From positions 112,263 through 176,262 of the forward strand of contig QANT01004195.1 in NCBI GenBank assembly GCA_003254885.1: 64,000 nt of DNA, given 5' to 3'. The DNA comes from Purshia tridentata. Taxonomy: Eukaryota > Streptophyta > Magnoliopsida > Rosales > Rosaceae. Below the pieces are notes generated by a model that saw only the letters and a program-made list of their open reading frames with translations, searched no databases and was not told where the DNA came from. The position numbers and the translations under genes were made by a program. Each line of letters opens with the position of its first letter. Within the stretch, counting starts at the first letter, position 1. This document shows positions 1-13,027 of the stretch, piece after piece.

Positions 1-642
1 ATTGGGCTTATAGCCAGGCCCATTTCACACAAACTTCGAGTGGAGTATCAGCCCATTGAGCCCAACGTTCAGATTCACAAACCCTCCAATGTTTGGTGAA
101 GTAATCCTTTTAAGGCCCTGATAGAGAATTGGATGTGAAAGAACTCTTCATATTTGAATTAAAAGTCGAGCAATATAAAAACAGAAGAGTATAATTTCCC
201 ATTTCCCATGTACTGCATCACCACAATACACCCTTTCAAAATGACATCTACAATTGATAATATTTCCACCCTCCCGAGAAGTGATCTCTCTCCTCCTTGT
301 GAAAAAGTTTTGAAGGCCAAAATTTGAAAATATTGGAAACCTAGCAAATATTCAATATTCTTGGTATATAATATAACCTACAAGATGGTTTCTTTTTTCT
401 CATTTTAAGTAATTACTTTTTACGTTATGGCTAATATATAATAATAATGTGTTGCAAAGTACAAGAGGATGTCAATGTTTTACTGCCCTTTTTTATCATG
501 AAATTTTGAAAAAAAAGAAATTTGACATTTGACAACATCACCACCATCTTCACACCCCCAGAGACACAGATGTTCATCATGATCCACTCATGTTGATCAT
601 CAGCATCATGATCTGGTATGACACATGATTGGAGTAGTCTTA
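1..642. other. Intergenic, 3' side of first pectinesterase
   Basis: AT-rich sequence downstream of the first pectinesterase stop codon. The part next to the stop is probably its 3' UTR. I see no other gene, RNA or repeat here. Confidence 0.5.
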
Positions 643-2839
643 TTAATTTCCAAACATGCCATAGCGAACAGGAACACCCTTGACATCTTGAAGCCAAGCA
701 TTCCCTTTCAAGAAAGGCCCTACAGTGTACTCCATAGCCTCTTTCTCATCAATGACTCCCTTGTAGCCAGGCCACTTGACTCTGTTATCAGTCTTGGCTC
801 CTGGCCCTTTGTTGTTGTACTCTGCATAATAAAGAGTCTTGAGTGCAAAGTCTCCTTCCCATGGTAACCACCCATCTGGATGAATTAAGTCCTCAATGGT
901 TGACTCCATGATTATGGTCCTTGAGAACTCCTTCCATGGCCTCCCCAGGTAAGTCTTGAACTGAGATTTCACCGGCTCGAGGTCCTTGTCAGGCAAGATC
1001 TTGCAGTTTTGCAACACGATTCCCGTGGTTTCGCGCTTGTCTGTCCTTCCCTGGGCTGTGACAATGTTCTGTTGGTTCTCCATCGGCTTCCTGACATATA
1101 TCAAACAGTTTTGAAACACAGCTGCAGCGTCGCCGAAGATGAAGTCAATGGTGCCTGATATGACACAGCTTTTGTAGAAATGCCGGTGGGTTTGCGCATA
1201 CAAGGTGTCTTGGTACCCTTCAAATCGACAGTTGAGTAAAATGGCACGGTCTGCTTGGATTCTGGCAGCCACTGCCTGGTGTTTTTCAGGACCAGCTGTG
1301 TTTCTGAATCCCATGGATTTTGCCATAAAACCTTCTCCCATGGCCGCTGCAATAGAATTGTAAATTAGTAAGGAATCAGTAACATTAATGTTTTGTAGGA
1401 ATGATCTTCGAGACTTAGAAATTAAACAGATTTGACTATCAAACTACAATAGTTATCGAGTAATCCCCTAACTATAGTATAGAATTGGCTTCACAAGAGA
1501 TCCTATAAATAACCGACCAGAGTTTTCGGGATCTCATTATAATCTCACTCATATATATATATATATATCAGTTCTTGTTTTTTAGAAGGTAAGTGGTTCA
1601 AATTTATTGAGAACATACCAAAAGTTGCAGTTTGGAATGTCCTAACTCCATCTATAAAATTTTTGTTTCCAGTGATGATGCTCTTCTGTGATCCATCACC
1701 ATATATGGTCACATTTGGCATCTTCTTTGTTATAATCACATTCTCATCATAGACTCCTTCTTTAATGTAGATGACATACCTGAAATGGTCACAATGGCAA
1801 ATCAAATTCATAAATTAACAGACATAAGAAGAGTATGAAATTCAGATTTTGTTTTTTGTTTTATTGGGTTGGACTTTACAATTCAAACATACCGTCCTTG
1901 GTACTTTTCAGGCATGGCTTTCAGCGCTTCATTAATGGTTTTGAAGTTTCCGCTGCCATCTTTGGCCACGGTGACATTGGTCGGGAGCTTTTCGTCAGTC
2001 CTCTTCAACATCCTTCGGTCCTCGCGAGTGATCCAGGTGGGGAATCCGTCCTCGTCCTGTGACAAAAGACGACGTGTTGACCCAGAAGATGCTCCGGTAC
2101 CGGGGAGCTGCAACGTGGAGAAGAGAGAAAGCATGGCTAGGGAATTGCTGGTGAGCTCCTTGGTGGCCTGCAATTGTTTCTCCAAGTCCTTCTTCAACTG
2201 CCCATCCGGAAAGCCATCAATGCAGGTCTGTTGGTAAGAGATGACCGCACTCAACCAACTGTTGAGGACACCTGTTTTGACCTTCCCCCCTTCAGTGCTG
2301 TTGCCAATTTGAGAAATGGAGTCTCCCAATTCTTCCTCGGCATCTTCGAACAGCTGCTTACAATCCTCGTACGCTCCCTTCTCTTCTTCGGAGTTGAATT
2401 TGAGCTCGCCAACCTTTCCGTAGGCAGTCTTGGCCTCGTCACCTGCAGCTGAGATGGCGGTCCTGACCAATGCTTTGGGTTTCGATACACCACTTGCCTT
2501 TGACAGGATTTCTTGGCACTTGTCCTGGTAATCCGTCACGCCACACATTTGTTTCACCACCTTTTCATTGGTGGCTGGATCAGTTTTCTTGGGTTCATCC
2601 TTTTTGGTTTCGGCCTCTTTGGGATCTGCCTTGGAAGCATTTTTAGCATTCTCTGCTTTGCTTTGCTTGTTGCTCTTGTCCTCCTTGTTGTTGAATTTAT
2701 TGACGGCTACAAAGGCCCCCACGGCGATTAGAACGAGAAGGACAACAACCACGACTCCGATGATCACCCTCTTCTTGAACTTTCGTGCCCTCTCGGCCTT
2801 TCGGCGTTCAGATATCTGGTCGAAATCTTGGAATGCCAT
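643..2839 (-). CDS. Pectinesterase with inhibitor pro-domain, membrane-anchor type
   Basis: De-esterifies cell-wall homogalacturonan, releasing methanol. Exons (minus): 2839-1893, 1779-1619, 1346-643, giving 603 aa; the ATG at 2839 is the first in frame. The N-terminus starts MAFQDFDQ, is rich in Arg/Lys, and is followed by a membrane segment at about residues 25-46, so it looks like a type II anchor rather than a cleaved signal. A PMEI pro-domain (about 95-250, with Cys near 99, 108, 160 and 206) ends at the subtilase-type processing motif RRLL (256-259). The catalytic domain keeps GVYDEN, HQAVA, YQDTLY, DFIFGDA and LGRPW, so the catalytic Gln, two Asp and Arg are all present. It is the distal member of a three-gene tandem. 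The N-terminus recalls Arabidopsis PME13-like proteins (from memory). Family certain; subgroup tentative. Confidence 0.95.
1551..1568. repeat. (AT)n microsatellite in pectinesterase intron 2
   Basis: About nine AT units inside the intron at 1347-1618 of the first pectinesterase. Confidence 0.8.
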
Positions 2840-4195
2840 TGCTGAGAGAGTAGAGGCCAAGGCAGAGGTTTACTCTGCCTCGAATGAAATTCAGGCCAAA
2901 ACTCACAGCAAGCAAGAGATTCAAATAGGGATGGCGTTTCAGATTTTAATGATCAAATTTTCAACCTCTTCCTATCTCTTTGTTCTTCGATTTTCAAAAG
3001 GTCTCTCGTGTTATTATTTTGGAAATTGACAGAGGAGGTCTGGTCAGGAGAGTTTTCAGGTATTCTATTTTTTTCAAAAGTTAGTTAGGAGAGGACAATA
3101 GGGGTCCTTACCTTTCCAACCGCAATTCCCCCGCGAAATTTTTTCTCCATGCTAGCTCTCAGCTTCCAAAATTACGGGTTTGCCCCTTGCTCTCAAACTA
3201 TATATGAACATATATAGTTCAAACTTGTCGATGAATGAATTTCAGGCTGTGTTTTCTTTTGTGAGGCTATGATTAAGCTATAACAAACTCCTTAGGAATC
3301 TGGCTTGACCTTCCAGGATTTCCTAGCCAAAGACGGTCGGCACTAGATGATCGAAGCAAAATCATTAATAAAAACACTAACTAAAACAAATCAAACCAAC
3401 AATAACATACAATACAATTAACATGGCTCACCCAATTGATTTGATCAAGCTATGTCAACGGGTGTCTGCGATGAATCCACTAAAAGATGATGAATATTAC
3501 AATGAATACTCAACCCTCACTTGTTTGCAAATCTCACTCAGAAGCCTAAATTCTCTCTTATGCTCTCACAATAGAGTAATTTCTCTAACTTCGGCACCCT
3601 AAAAGTCTTATTTATAAAGTGCAAGATTTAGGGTACAAGTTAGGATAAACTAGGGAGCAAGAAACCTCATAAAAGGAAAGTTTATATAGCCCTACATAAA
3701 ATCCTCAAATTTTTTATTCAGGCAACCAATCACCCATTGCAAAAAATTTTATTCTTCTTCCAGGTGATTTGATCTAAAGCCACCAGGATTAATCCAATTT
3801 GCTGCACTTAAATTTCCTTATATATTCTTCATGGTTTTGAGTACAAAACCCTACATAAAGCTACCCAATATGTTAGCTTTTCTCTCGGATTCATGAGATT
3901 TGTTATATGCAATTCTTCTCACAATAATGAGTCACATGACTACAAGCACGTAAGGATGACTATAAGAGGGTGTTTATATACACACATTTTATGCAAGAAC
4001 TTTCAAGTTCTCGATTTGAACCTCCCATTGTAGAATAATATCCGAAAATAATTGGCCACATCCATACAACTTCCATACTTTGATATACCTATTTAAGTAT
4101 TTATAACAAAAAAGAAAAGGTATGAAATATTGATAAACCCTTTTATATTGTAGGGAATTATTTCAAAAAGACTATTAATACAGAAATCTTAAAGA
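2840..4195. other. Intergenic between first and second pectinesterases
   Basis: Holds the 5' side of the first pectinesterase (minus strand) and the 3' side of the second. A TATA-rich stretch near 3200-3220 could serve the first gene. The part from about 3290 to 3990 is not obviously gene or promoter and may be an old transposon remnant, but I see no terminal repeats or coding frame. Confidence 0.4.
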
Positions 4196-5950
4196 TCAGA
4201 TGCCTTCATCATAAGGAAATGAAGTGGACTCTAGCCATTGATCACCAGTAATAAACTCAGACACTGTGAAATTTGATGCATCATAGTAATCCATTATGTG
4301 ATACCCTTCCCAATCAACCCTACCATCTGTCACTGAACCAGGCCCATAATTTCCATACTCTCCATAATACAAAGTGTCCAAGCCTAGGCCCCCAGGCCAC
4401 TGTGTCCACCCAGTTGGGTCAATGAAGTCATCAATGTAGGACTCCAAGAACACTGTCCTAGAGTACACCCTCCATGGCCTGCCTAAGTAGCTTTTGACAC
4501 TGCTGAAATTGGAGTACAAGTCATCAGCGGCCACAATTGAACAATTCTGTATCGAGATTCCGGTATCCTCATCTTCAGTGTCCCGGGACTGTGCTGTGAT
4601 GACCGTGAATTGTCCTGGCATTGGCATCTTGGACACAATGTTGCAGGCCTGGAACACCACTGCTGCATTGCCAAATATATAATCTATGGTCCCTGATATG
4701 TCACACTCTCTGTAAAATTGTCTGAAAGAGTGAACATACAATGTGTCTTGGTAGCCATTAAAGGCACACCTGTACATTGCAGCCAAGTCTGCATTCACTC
4801 TCAGTGCCACTGCTTGGTGATTTTCTGGTCCTGCCCTGTTCACAATTGTTATATCTCTTGCCAAAAACCCCTCTCCAGACACAGCTGAGATTTTGAAAGT
4901 TGGGGAAAAGCAAACTGGGTTTAATTCAGGTTGAACTTGGATTGAAAACCCACAAAGAAAATGCAATTTGACCAAGGACTTCATTAATTAAAGGTTCGAT
5001 TAATTACCTACTGTTGCAGATCTGAAGGTGGTCCAATTACCACCTACACTTCTGTTACCAGTGATGACAGTGGTGTCACTTCCATCTCCAAGAAGTACAA
5101 TGTTTGGCTTATAGCTTGGGATTTCCACATTTTCATCATAAACCCCTTGTTTGACATAGATGATTATCCTGTCATAACTATTATTTGGAGCAAAATTCAC
5201 AGCATCAGTGATGGTGGTGAAGTTCCCAGTCCCATCTGAAGCTACTGTCAGGACTCCACTCAGGTCATATTCGTCACCGGAGCTCTCTAAGATCCGGCGA
5301 TCTTTCCTTGACAACCATGTTGGAGCACCCATTAGACGTCTGTTGTGACGCCCTTTTGAATTAGCCCCGGGCCTTGAGAGAGCTGAGAGAGAATTGCTGA
5401 CATACTTGTATGTGCTAGTTAAGGAATTCACCAGTTTTGGCTTCATAGGACCAGAAGCAGAGTCCAGGCCTTCCAAGCATGTGTTCTTGTTTGTAAGAGC
5501 AGCACTGAGGTAGGCTCTTGCATCATTTAGTTTCCTTTTATTGGCTGCTTTGATCCGAGACATTGATCTTTGTAAAGAAGAGAGTGTGATTTGGTGGAGG
5601 TCCTTGCAATCCTGGACTGCTCCTCTTTGGTTCTCAATGATGTTTGAGGACTGTCCTGCCTCATGAAAAAGATTGGAGAGCTTTCCGGCTTCGAAGATTG
5701 CAACTTGGAGAGATTGGAGAAGGTAGGTGAGGATGTTGGGAGTGATGTTTATTGAGATGGAGACCTTCAATGAGTCAAAGCAGACATCTGGGTATGGAGT
5801 GGACTTGCAGAATGATTTTATGGAAGATAAATGGGGATTGAGAGAAGTAGCATTTTCGGAAGAAGAAGAAGAAGTGGGGAGAGCTCTTGTTGTTGAGAAG
5901 GAGATTATACAGAGGAGAAGCACCAGTTTTGGAATGGAGGAAGAAGCCAT
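4196..5950 (-). CDS. Pectinesterase with inhibitor pro-domain, secreted type
   Basis: Cell-wall pectin methylesterase. Exons (minus): 5950-5008 and 4884-4196, 543 aa. A hydrophobic signal peptide (about residues 5-22) leads into a PMEI domain (about 40-190) with the SFCKSTPYPDVC motif. The processing motif RRLM lies at 204-207, then DRRIL begins the catalytic part. Catalytic motifs GVYDEN, HQAVA, YQDTLY, DYIFGNA and LGRPW are intact. The single intron is phase 1 and sits just before AVSGEGF, the same place as an intron in both neighbours; the extra intron each neighbour has is absent here. It resembles the Arabidopsis PME7/20/41 group from memory, with low certainty. The C-terminus ends shortly after the TVSEFITGDQWL block, as is normal for the family. 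Confidence 0.95.
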
Positions 5951-8014
5951 AACATTACGATTGATGAGAGAAAATTTTAAACATGTAAGAGACGAGACAA
6001 GTATATATATGTAAGAGAGAATCGCAGAAGAAAAACATATATTATGAAGAGGGTGATACCCGTTACCACACCCGGGTCATCCTCACTTATACAAAAATCA
6101 TATTTATGCCAATAAACTTTTCATACGTAAAGAATTGCAGTATAGGGTCACGGATTATGGTTTCTTATATAAGAACTTTGGGAACGTAAGCTGCATGGTT
6201 TTTGCTTAAGTTAATGAAGGATTACACAGATTCTGATAAGGTTTTGGAGAAGAATGACAATAATAATGACAACATCAATATTATAAGTACTGTATTCCAC
6301 CTTTTTTTCCTTTCTTTCTTTCACGGGAAATAGCTTTTTGCAGTGGTGGTGTCCTGTTGAAAAACTCCAAAGTGGATTAAAGGGAAGGGGGAGTGCATAT
6401 TCAGAAAATGTTAATAACAATATTTTTCTATGCATATAATGATGAATTAATTAATTTAATTATTAGTCTACACATCCATCTTTGTTTTGGTCCCATTCTG
6501 GGGTTTCATGTTATGAGAGGGATGAGAGGAAGGCCCTCTGTGCAAAATAATTTTTGTCATGTTTGAGAAAAATGGAAATGGATTGATGGACCACATGGCC
6601 GTGTGGGTGGGACAAGAGAATCAATCACCTTTAGGAGTTTGTGAGACTAAGTTGCTTGACCTTACATTGAAACTAACAGTGTAACTCACAAACTTTCTTT
6701 TGACCATTTCGTATGGTCATTTCGGATGTGGTCGGAAAGAATTTAAGCATTCATTTCAATATGAGTTGGCAATGGAAAGAGTACTTCAAACTTTTATAAG
6801 TTATTATGTAAGACCTCGAACTTTTAATGTAGGATCTTTCTCTCAACACGTCTATGCATGTGTAGTGTTATTTACAGCTAATACGTACAAAATTCATATT
6901 TAGTAATGTGGGATAATTTTAATCATTTTGATTCAAGTTGTAGTCGTAGACTCGTAATTTTATGTCATAAGAATTTTCATTTTTCTTGCACAATGAAATT
7001 GATACATGTCATCATTGGCATGTGTACATGACATGGACTTCAGTGAATGCAGGTTTCCAAACTAGAATACAAGCATTGCAACTTGGTGAACACCAACTAG
7101 AAATTTCACCAAATTCATGAAGCAGTTTAGCATATAATATATGTTAGGCATTGCAAGTTGCAACTTGACCATTGTTTGGTGAAAAATCACGAGACACCAC
7201 AGAGACCATATCTTGCAATAATATCTACCAATATCTCACATGTCCAGATTCTTTTGAAACAATTTTCTAGCCTTCTTTATCTGCGGACCATTGTCTTATT
7301 GACCCACTTGACCGACTTATGAGCACCGCCAATAATTACATGCTAATATTAATGCTTAAAAAAACAAACAAATTCCACAAATTTATTATAACCAAAAAAG
7401 AAGATTAGCCATTTTCAAACTCCAATTTTCGAATATAAAATAAGAGAATAAGGGACACTATTTTTAGGTCTTGTTTTTCTGGTTTATTCAAACTGTAGTT
7501 GATGACTTGGTTTCTTCTTTTTTCTGTTGCTTGTTTTGCAGATCCACCGTCCAAAGGATTTGTTTTAAGGATTTTTTCCATCATCTTTCAAAGGCTCAGT
7601 CTTAAATTTTTTTATTTTTTATTTCCAAAGGGCTCAGGTGTTACTCATTCTTCTTGAAAACAAGTGGAAGAACTTTTTGAGTTGTCTGTTTTTTTGTTGT
7701 GTCATGCTATGTGAGTGACAGAGGAAGTTAGAATATGAGAGCTACAACTTCATTAAAAAAGAACCCCAAAACGATATTGTTTTGGATGGAAACATAAAAT
7801 GTAAGGCAGAGTATTCTATTTATTTCAAACATATGAGTATACACCATCATCATCATTAACATGGCACACAACATTATAACATAAATATATAGTACTAAAT
7901 TACTTACTGCTGCTCTTAATTTTAGGAAAAGAACAAAATTTGATATAAGAAGAAGATATGATTAGATACAAGAGTAAAATTACAGTACCTACTACCGAGT
8001 GCTTAAATAAAGCC
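5951..8014. other. Intergenic between second and third pectinesterases
   Basis: About 2 kb of AT-rich DNA with the promoter of the second pectinesterase on its left and the 3' flank of the third on its right. A pair of 10-base inverted arms (AGTTTGTGAG / CTCACAAACT) lies near 6635-6690. Open frames here are short, low-complexity and unlike any family I know. Confidence 0.45.
6002..6011 (-). promoter_or_regulatory. Candidate TATA box of second pectinesterase
   Basis: On the minus strand the sequence reads CATATATATAC about 50 bases upstream of the start codon. Position fits a core promoter with a very short 5' UTR, but it is unproven. Confidence 0.35.
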
Positions 8015-10812
8015 TTAAACCCCAAACCCTGCCGTATATTTGACACCAGTAGAGGGCAACCATAAGTTTCCCTCAATAAATTGAGCCACAGTATAGTTCT
8101 TGGCCTGACCAGACTGATTAAATACTTGATATCCGGGCCACTTGACCCGGCTCCCTAGGCCCGCTCCAGGCCCATAGTTCATGTACTCCCCATAGAACAG
8201 TGAGTCCAAAGCAAAAGTACCATTCCACTCAAGCCAGCCTTCAGGCCTTATGACATTGTCCAAGAAAGACTGCATAATTACAGTTCTTGAATAGGGCTTC
8301 CATGGCCTGCCAAGGAAAGTAGGGGTGGAGTTAACTGAGGCAGCTAAGAGGTCCGAGTCCGCAGTGATGTTGCAAAATTGGATTGAAATCCCTGTGGGCT
8401 CATTTGGGTCCTTGCGGCCTTGGGCCGTTATACTGTTCTTTTGGTTTGGCAGGCCTTTTCGGGCCCGAATTTCACAGTTTTGAAACACGACAGCCGCGTC
8501 ACCAAAGATGAAGTCAACAGTGCCGCTGATTTTGCAGTCACGGTAGAATTGGCGCATGGTATGTGTGTAGAGTGTGTCTTGGTAGCCTCTTATGCCGCAC
8601 CGGTAGAACACCGAGAGGTCCGAGTCGGATCGGAGGGCCACGGCCTGGTGCTTCTCTGGCCCTGCTGTGTTTTCGAATGTCATGTCTCGTGCTATGAATC
8701 CTCGGCCACTAACAGCTGAGTACAAATAAAAAATAAGGTTATTATGTGCCGATTATATATGATCTCTTTATAGTAACTAATAATATATATATATATGTAC
8801 ATCTCACTAAAATAATGAGTTTCGAGAAATCATAAATAATATTTAAATTAATATGTACGTGGGTTCCACCAATATGAAATGGGTATCATAAAATAACACA
8901 ACATAAACATGTAGTTGGCAACTTAATGCTTAATTGTTGTTATTAGACTTAAATGTGAGCCTTCGCAAGCCGAAACCGAAAAATTATGTAGGCTTAACTC
9001 CCCTGCCTCCCCTAAAAAAAAAAGCGAGCTTCTGCATGTGACTCTAGTCTCTAGCATCTTAAATATCCAGGGACCATGTACCTCTTGTCTCATGATCTGA
9101 TCTCATCTAATGGGGTGACTATAATTGAATTTGGTGGGATCTTATCAATATCTCAGTGGTACAATTACACCTAAGTGCCCATCATTAGAAGGGTACCAAA
9201 AGTTACTGTTCAAGACTCCAGGCCAAAGTTGAAGCACAAAAAACAATTATAAGGGACCAAAACTAGCAAAAGCAAATATTAATTTCTCCTGTTTGTTCAG
9301 TAAAGATGGAAAATTAAGGAGTCCAATTCATTTGAATAAGATGAATAATACAGATGCTTACCAAATGTTGCAGAGCGAAATGTGGTCCAACCATCCACAT
9401 AACTGTGATTACCAGAGATTATAGTGGCGTCCATACCATCTCCAATCATCATAAGGTTCCATTTTTTCTTCTTGATCTCCACATATTCTTTGTACACCCC
9501 TCTCTTGATGTATATGACATGGCGCCGCAGGGTATTATCAGGTGCTGCTAATACTGCCTCCTGGACACTTGTGAAATTCCCAGTTCCATCTTGGGCTACA
9601 ATGGCATCCACGGTCACCCCATCTGCTTGTAGCAGTTTTCGGTCTTCGGTTTTAACCCATGAAGGGATTTGGCCATCAGGGTCCTGCTGTGTAGAAATTG
9701 GGTGCACTTTGCCTAAAAGGTCTTGGACCAGAGAGGTCACTTGGTTAAGGCCAGCGGACACCAACCCTTTGACAATGCTGTTGGTGCCATCAAACCCATC
9801 ACTGCATGTGTCCTGGTTAACCAGTGCAGCGCTCAACCATGTCCTCAAATCAGAACTTAGATTCCCAGTGCTGTTATCTTTGGCTGCAAATGGATCAAAA
9901 TGTGTGTCTCTTTGTTAATTTATATTACTTGTGCAGTTGAAAATCATATGAAAATGTTTGAGTACTGCAAACTTCAAAGATTTATGATAGGAAAAAGTTA
10001 CATATGTGACATGACATCCATCAAGCAGTTTTGTGTTGTGCAGAATTTGGTTGATGAGTCCGACCACACACTTTAAATTCGACAAACTTGTCTACATTTC
10101 TCTAAATTTAGCAACTCGTGTCGTGAAACAAGTATGATCGAATTCAGCATTAGTGTATGGTTCTCTTCTTTACAAACCATGTGAGATTACTTGCATATAT
10201 AATTCAAAGCTAAGCAAGTAAACTTCTCCAACATTTTGTGTATGAATTATGCAAGCAAAGATTAATCATAACCCAGAGACAAGTGTGTGGCTTGCATGCA
10301 GAGCTTGTTGGAATTTGCAGAGCAAAGTGATTTATTTAATCAATGATGGCTTAGATTTCAATCCACCCCATGACGACCCATGAACCAAAATTCAAAGTAG
10401 ACCCAAAATAGGTGGACTTATCAAACACCCAATTAAGAAAAAGTCAGATAATTACTTAATTAAGTGGGATTAACAAGAAGTACGTACCCTTCTGATTCTG
10501 GGAAGCAGAGAGAGACCGGTCCAACTCGTCAGCCGAGAAGTCGAGCAAATCAATGCAGTCGGAGATGGCATTGGAAAGGCGAAAGTCCCCAAAAGCATTT
10601 CCAAACTGAGAGAGAATGGAGGCCACCTGTTGCACAGCATCGATGGTGTCCCTGAGAGAGCCAGCAAAATCCGAGTTGGGCACCCTCAAACACTCTGACT
10701 GTATGTTGCTTGTGAAATTGCTGCAGCTAACAAATGGGTTGCTGCCACAGGCACACAGTAACAGGAAGAGCACCAGCAGCAGCTGATTCAATGGACCATC
10801 CGAGGTAGCCAT
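8015..10812 (-). CDS. Pectinesterase with inhibitor pro-domain, PPE8B-like
   Basis: Cell-wall pectin methylesterase. Exons (minus): 10812-10488, 9883-9362, 8715-8015, 515 aa. The ATG at 10812 is chosen because the codon two positions upstream in the same frame is GTG. A signal peptide (about 9-28) precedes the PMEI domain, which is split by an intron after SASQNQK. The catalytic domain has GVYKEY, HQAVA, YQDTLY, DFIFGDA and LGRPW. Only one basic processing motif is clear, RKLL at 190-193, right at the start of the catalytic part; the upstream RRLL/RRLM-type site seen in the two neighbours is missing. The PMEI domain looks like peach PPE8B as I recall it. The intron at 8716-9361 is phase 1 and matches the intron shared by the cluster. 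Confidence 0.95.
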
Positions 10813-11857
10813 TGACACAAAAATGTTGCTAAAAATTGAAGGCCTAGAGCTAAGCTAGTAAATTGTGATGGAGTGAGTAAGAGAGATGAGGAGGGTGAAG
10901 AGCAGAGGCTCTTAAAGGCAAAGAGGGGGTGTGGGGTAAGCTTGGCAGGTGAGAGAATTTAAGAGGCCAGTGAGGGGTTAATGTGGCATCTTCATCGGGT
11001 CATCGTGCCAAATGCAGGTTGGGGAAGGCATGGGGGGTCTATTATATATATATATATATACATCTCTCTGTCGGCGGTCATCTGTATAATGTGTGCACTT
11101 CTTGGAATTTCAATTTCTTTCTCAATCGCTCAAAAATAATAAATGGCGGTCTATGAGATGCAGACAGATGCAACAGTTCAGATTAACTATACTCTATAAG
11201 ATATAGTGAAAAACGCGTCCGCATAATACATGCAAATCCAAAGAGGGGTTGGTTTAGTTGGGTCCATTCCCATCCTATATAGCATATATGATTATCACTA
11301 TTGGTCACTAGTACTAATAATATTGAAGCAAAGGCAAGCTAGCTAGACCTTCTTTCTTTGAATCATAATCGCTTCAGGTACACTGATTTGGCTATTAGTT
11401 TTACTACTTGGGGGGCCATGCATGCCATGTTATTGTGTGAGCCTTATAGGCTTAATGGACAATGATATAAAGTAGCGTGGGAAGCCATGCACATTGGTTG
11501 TCCCTTTAGCTTAGATTCCAAGACCAATGATGCGTCGATGCTAAAATACTGCATGACTGCCACATATATATATGGATCTGTCCCTACATCACTTATGGTT
11601 TTCTCAACTTTGTAAAATCAATTCGTCTTGGTAATATTCTTTAAGATTACTGTTACATATATCCTTATTTCATTTATATCAGACCATTAATGTCATGTTA
11701 TGATCTATTTCGAATTATTAATTAGAATTATCATTTAATCAAGTAGAAATGTAGAATCACGTCTAAAAGTATAGATCTTGATTGGCAACTTAATTACTCA
11801 CATGACTGTGTGATGAGATAGCACTATCTATGTATAACTGCTATATAAATATATTGA

Positions 11858-11885
11858 AAAGAAAGAAAGAAAGAAAGAAAGAAAA
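11858..11885. repeat. (GAAA)n microsatellite
   Basis: Consecutive GAAA units in the intergenic region between the third pectinesterase and LKR/SDH. Confidence 0.8.
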
Positions 11886-12990
11886 AAGGTAGCAAGATTA
11901 TGAAACATGTATTTATGATTGTATGAAATTATTAAAGGTTTATTAATTGAGGCTATAGTTTGGCACGTGCTCTGTCATAAATATACAGGCAATTCTAAAG
12001 CCAAATATAAGTTTGAGGTGACCATACATATATATAGTAAAACAACATTTATCTCTTGACTAAATATATAGTATTCTTATTAATTAAGTCAGATTCCAAA
12101 CTTTTCCAAAGTTCCAAATTTAAAAAGGAAAAAGAAAAAGAAAATACTAATGCCCACCATTACAAGATCATTTGTTATATATATATGCCTGACCAAATTA
12201 AAGCAACCATGAAAACAAATCCAAAGCTTCAATTTGAAGTAATTCCACTCTCGTATGATACAGGTAGGATCAAGTTCAATGATATTCTTAATGATAAAGC
12301 TAGCAAATATGCAAGTGAAGATCGTGTGTGGACCATGCATGCATGTTTTATTCTTTCGTAATGTTAAAGTCACCTTCACTTTTCACTAATTAGACCAATT
12401 AGACCAAATAGTGCAATATCGTAAAAAAGTTTCACAGTAAATCTTGAACTTTGACACTGATTTATGACACCTGACCAAATGGTGAATGGCAATTAATGCA
12501 TAAATAGTCGTTTTAATTAGCACATATTAAACCATTAAACAGCCGTCAACATCTCGTCAACCTATAGCTACTTACTGATCATGAAACTGATCGATCAATA
12601 TATTATATATATTGGTAAATGGTAATTATTTAATGGTAGAAAAATTATAGTTAAAATGTATGCATGCATATCCAATCTAGAATATTGCAATTACTAATAT
12701 GAATGAATTAGAAAGAATATATGAAAATTAATTGAAGCAAGCAAATGTATACGGAAAAGAAAATTAGTTATGTCATTGTCGGAATTAAAGGAAAGGAATA
12801 TAAAAGTTAATAGATCAGATGGAAGCATGAGAAGGACTTTGTCCAAAAGCACTAAAGAACCTGAGCCTGAGGCGGAGGAGGACGCGAAAACGCGTTTTAC
12901 AGCTTGCAATTCGCTTGGATTTGTTCGATCCGACGGCTGCTTTTAATGCTCAGAAAGCAAATAGTCCATATCAGAAAACGCGGTCTCAAC

Positions 12991-13027
12991 CTCTCTCTCT
13001 CTCTCTCTCGCTCTCTCTCTCTCTCTC
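12991..13027. repeat. (CT)n microsatellite
   Basis: An almost pure CT run with a single CG interruption near its middle. Confidence 0.85.

Noticed and set aside
2174-2731. Plus-strand open frames opposite the first pectinesterase
   Set aside because: They are reverse-strand shadows of the real pectinesterase exon and resemble no family.
12056-12379. Overlapping open frames of about 100 codons on both strands
   Set aside because: AT-rich, Lys/Phe-biased peptides with no recognisable motif or gene context.
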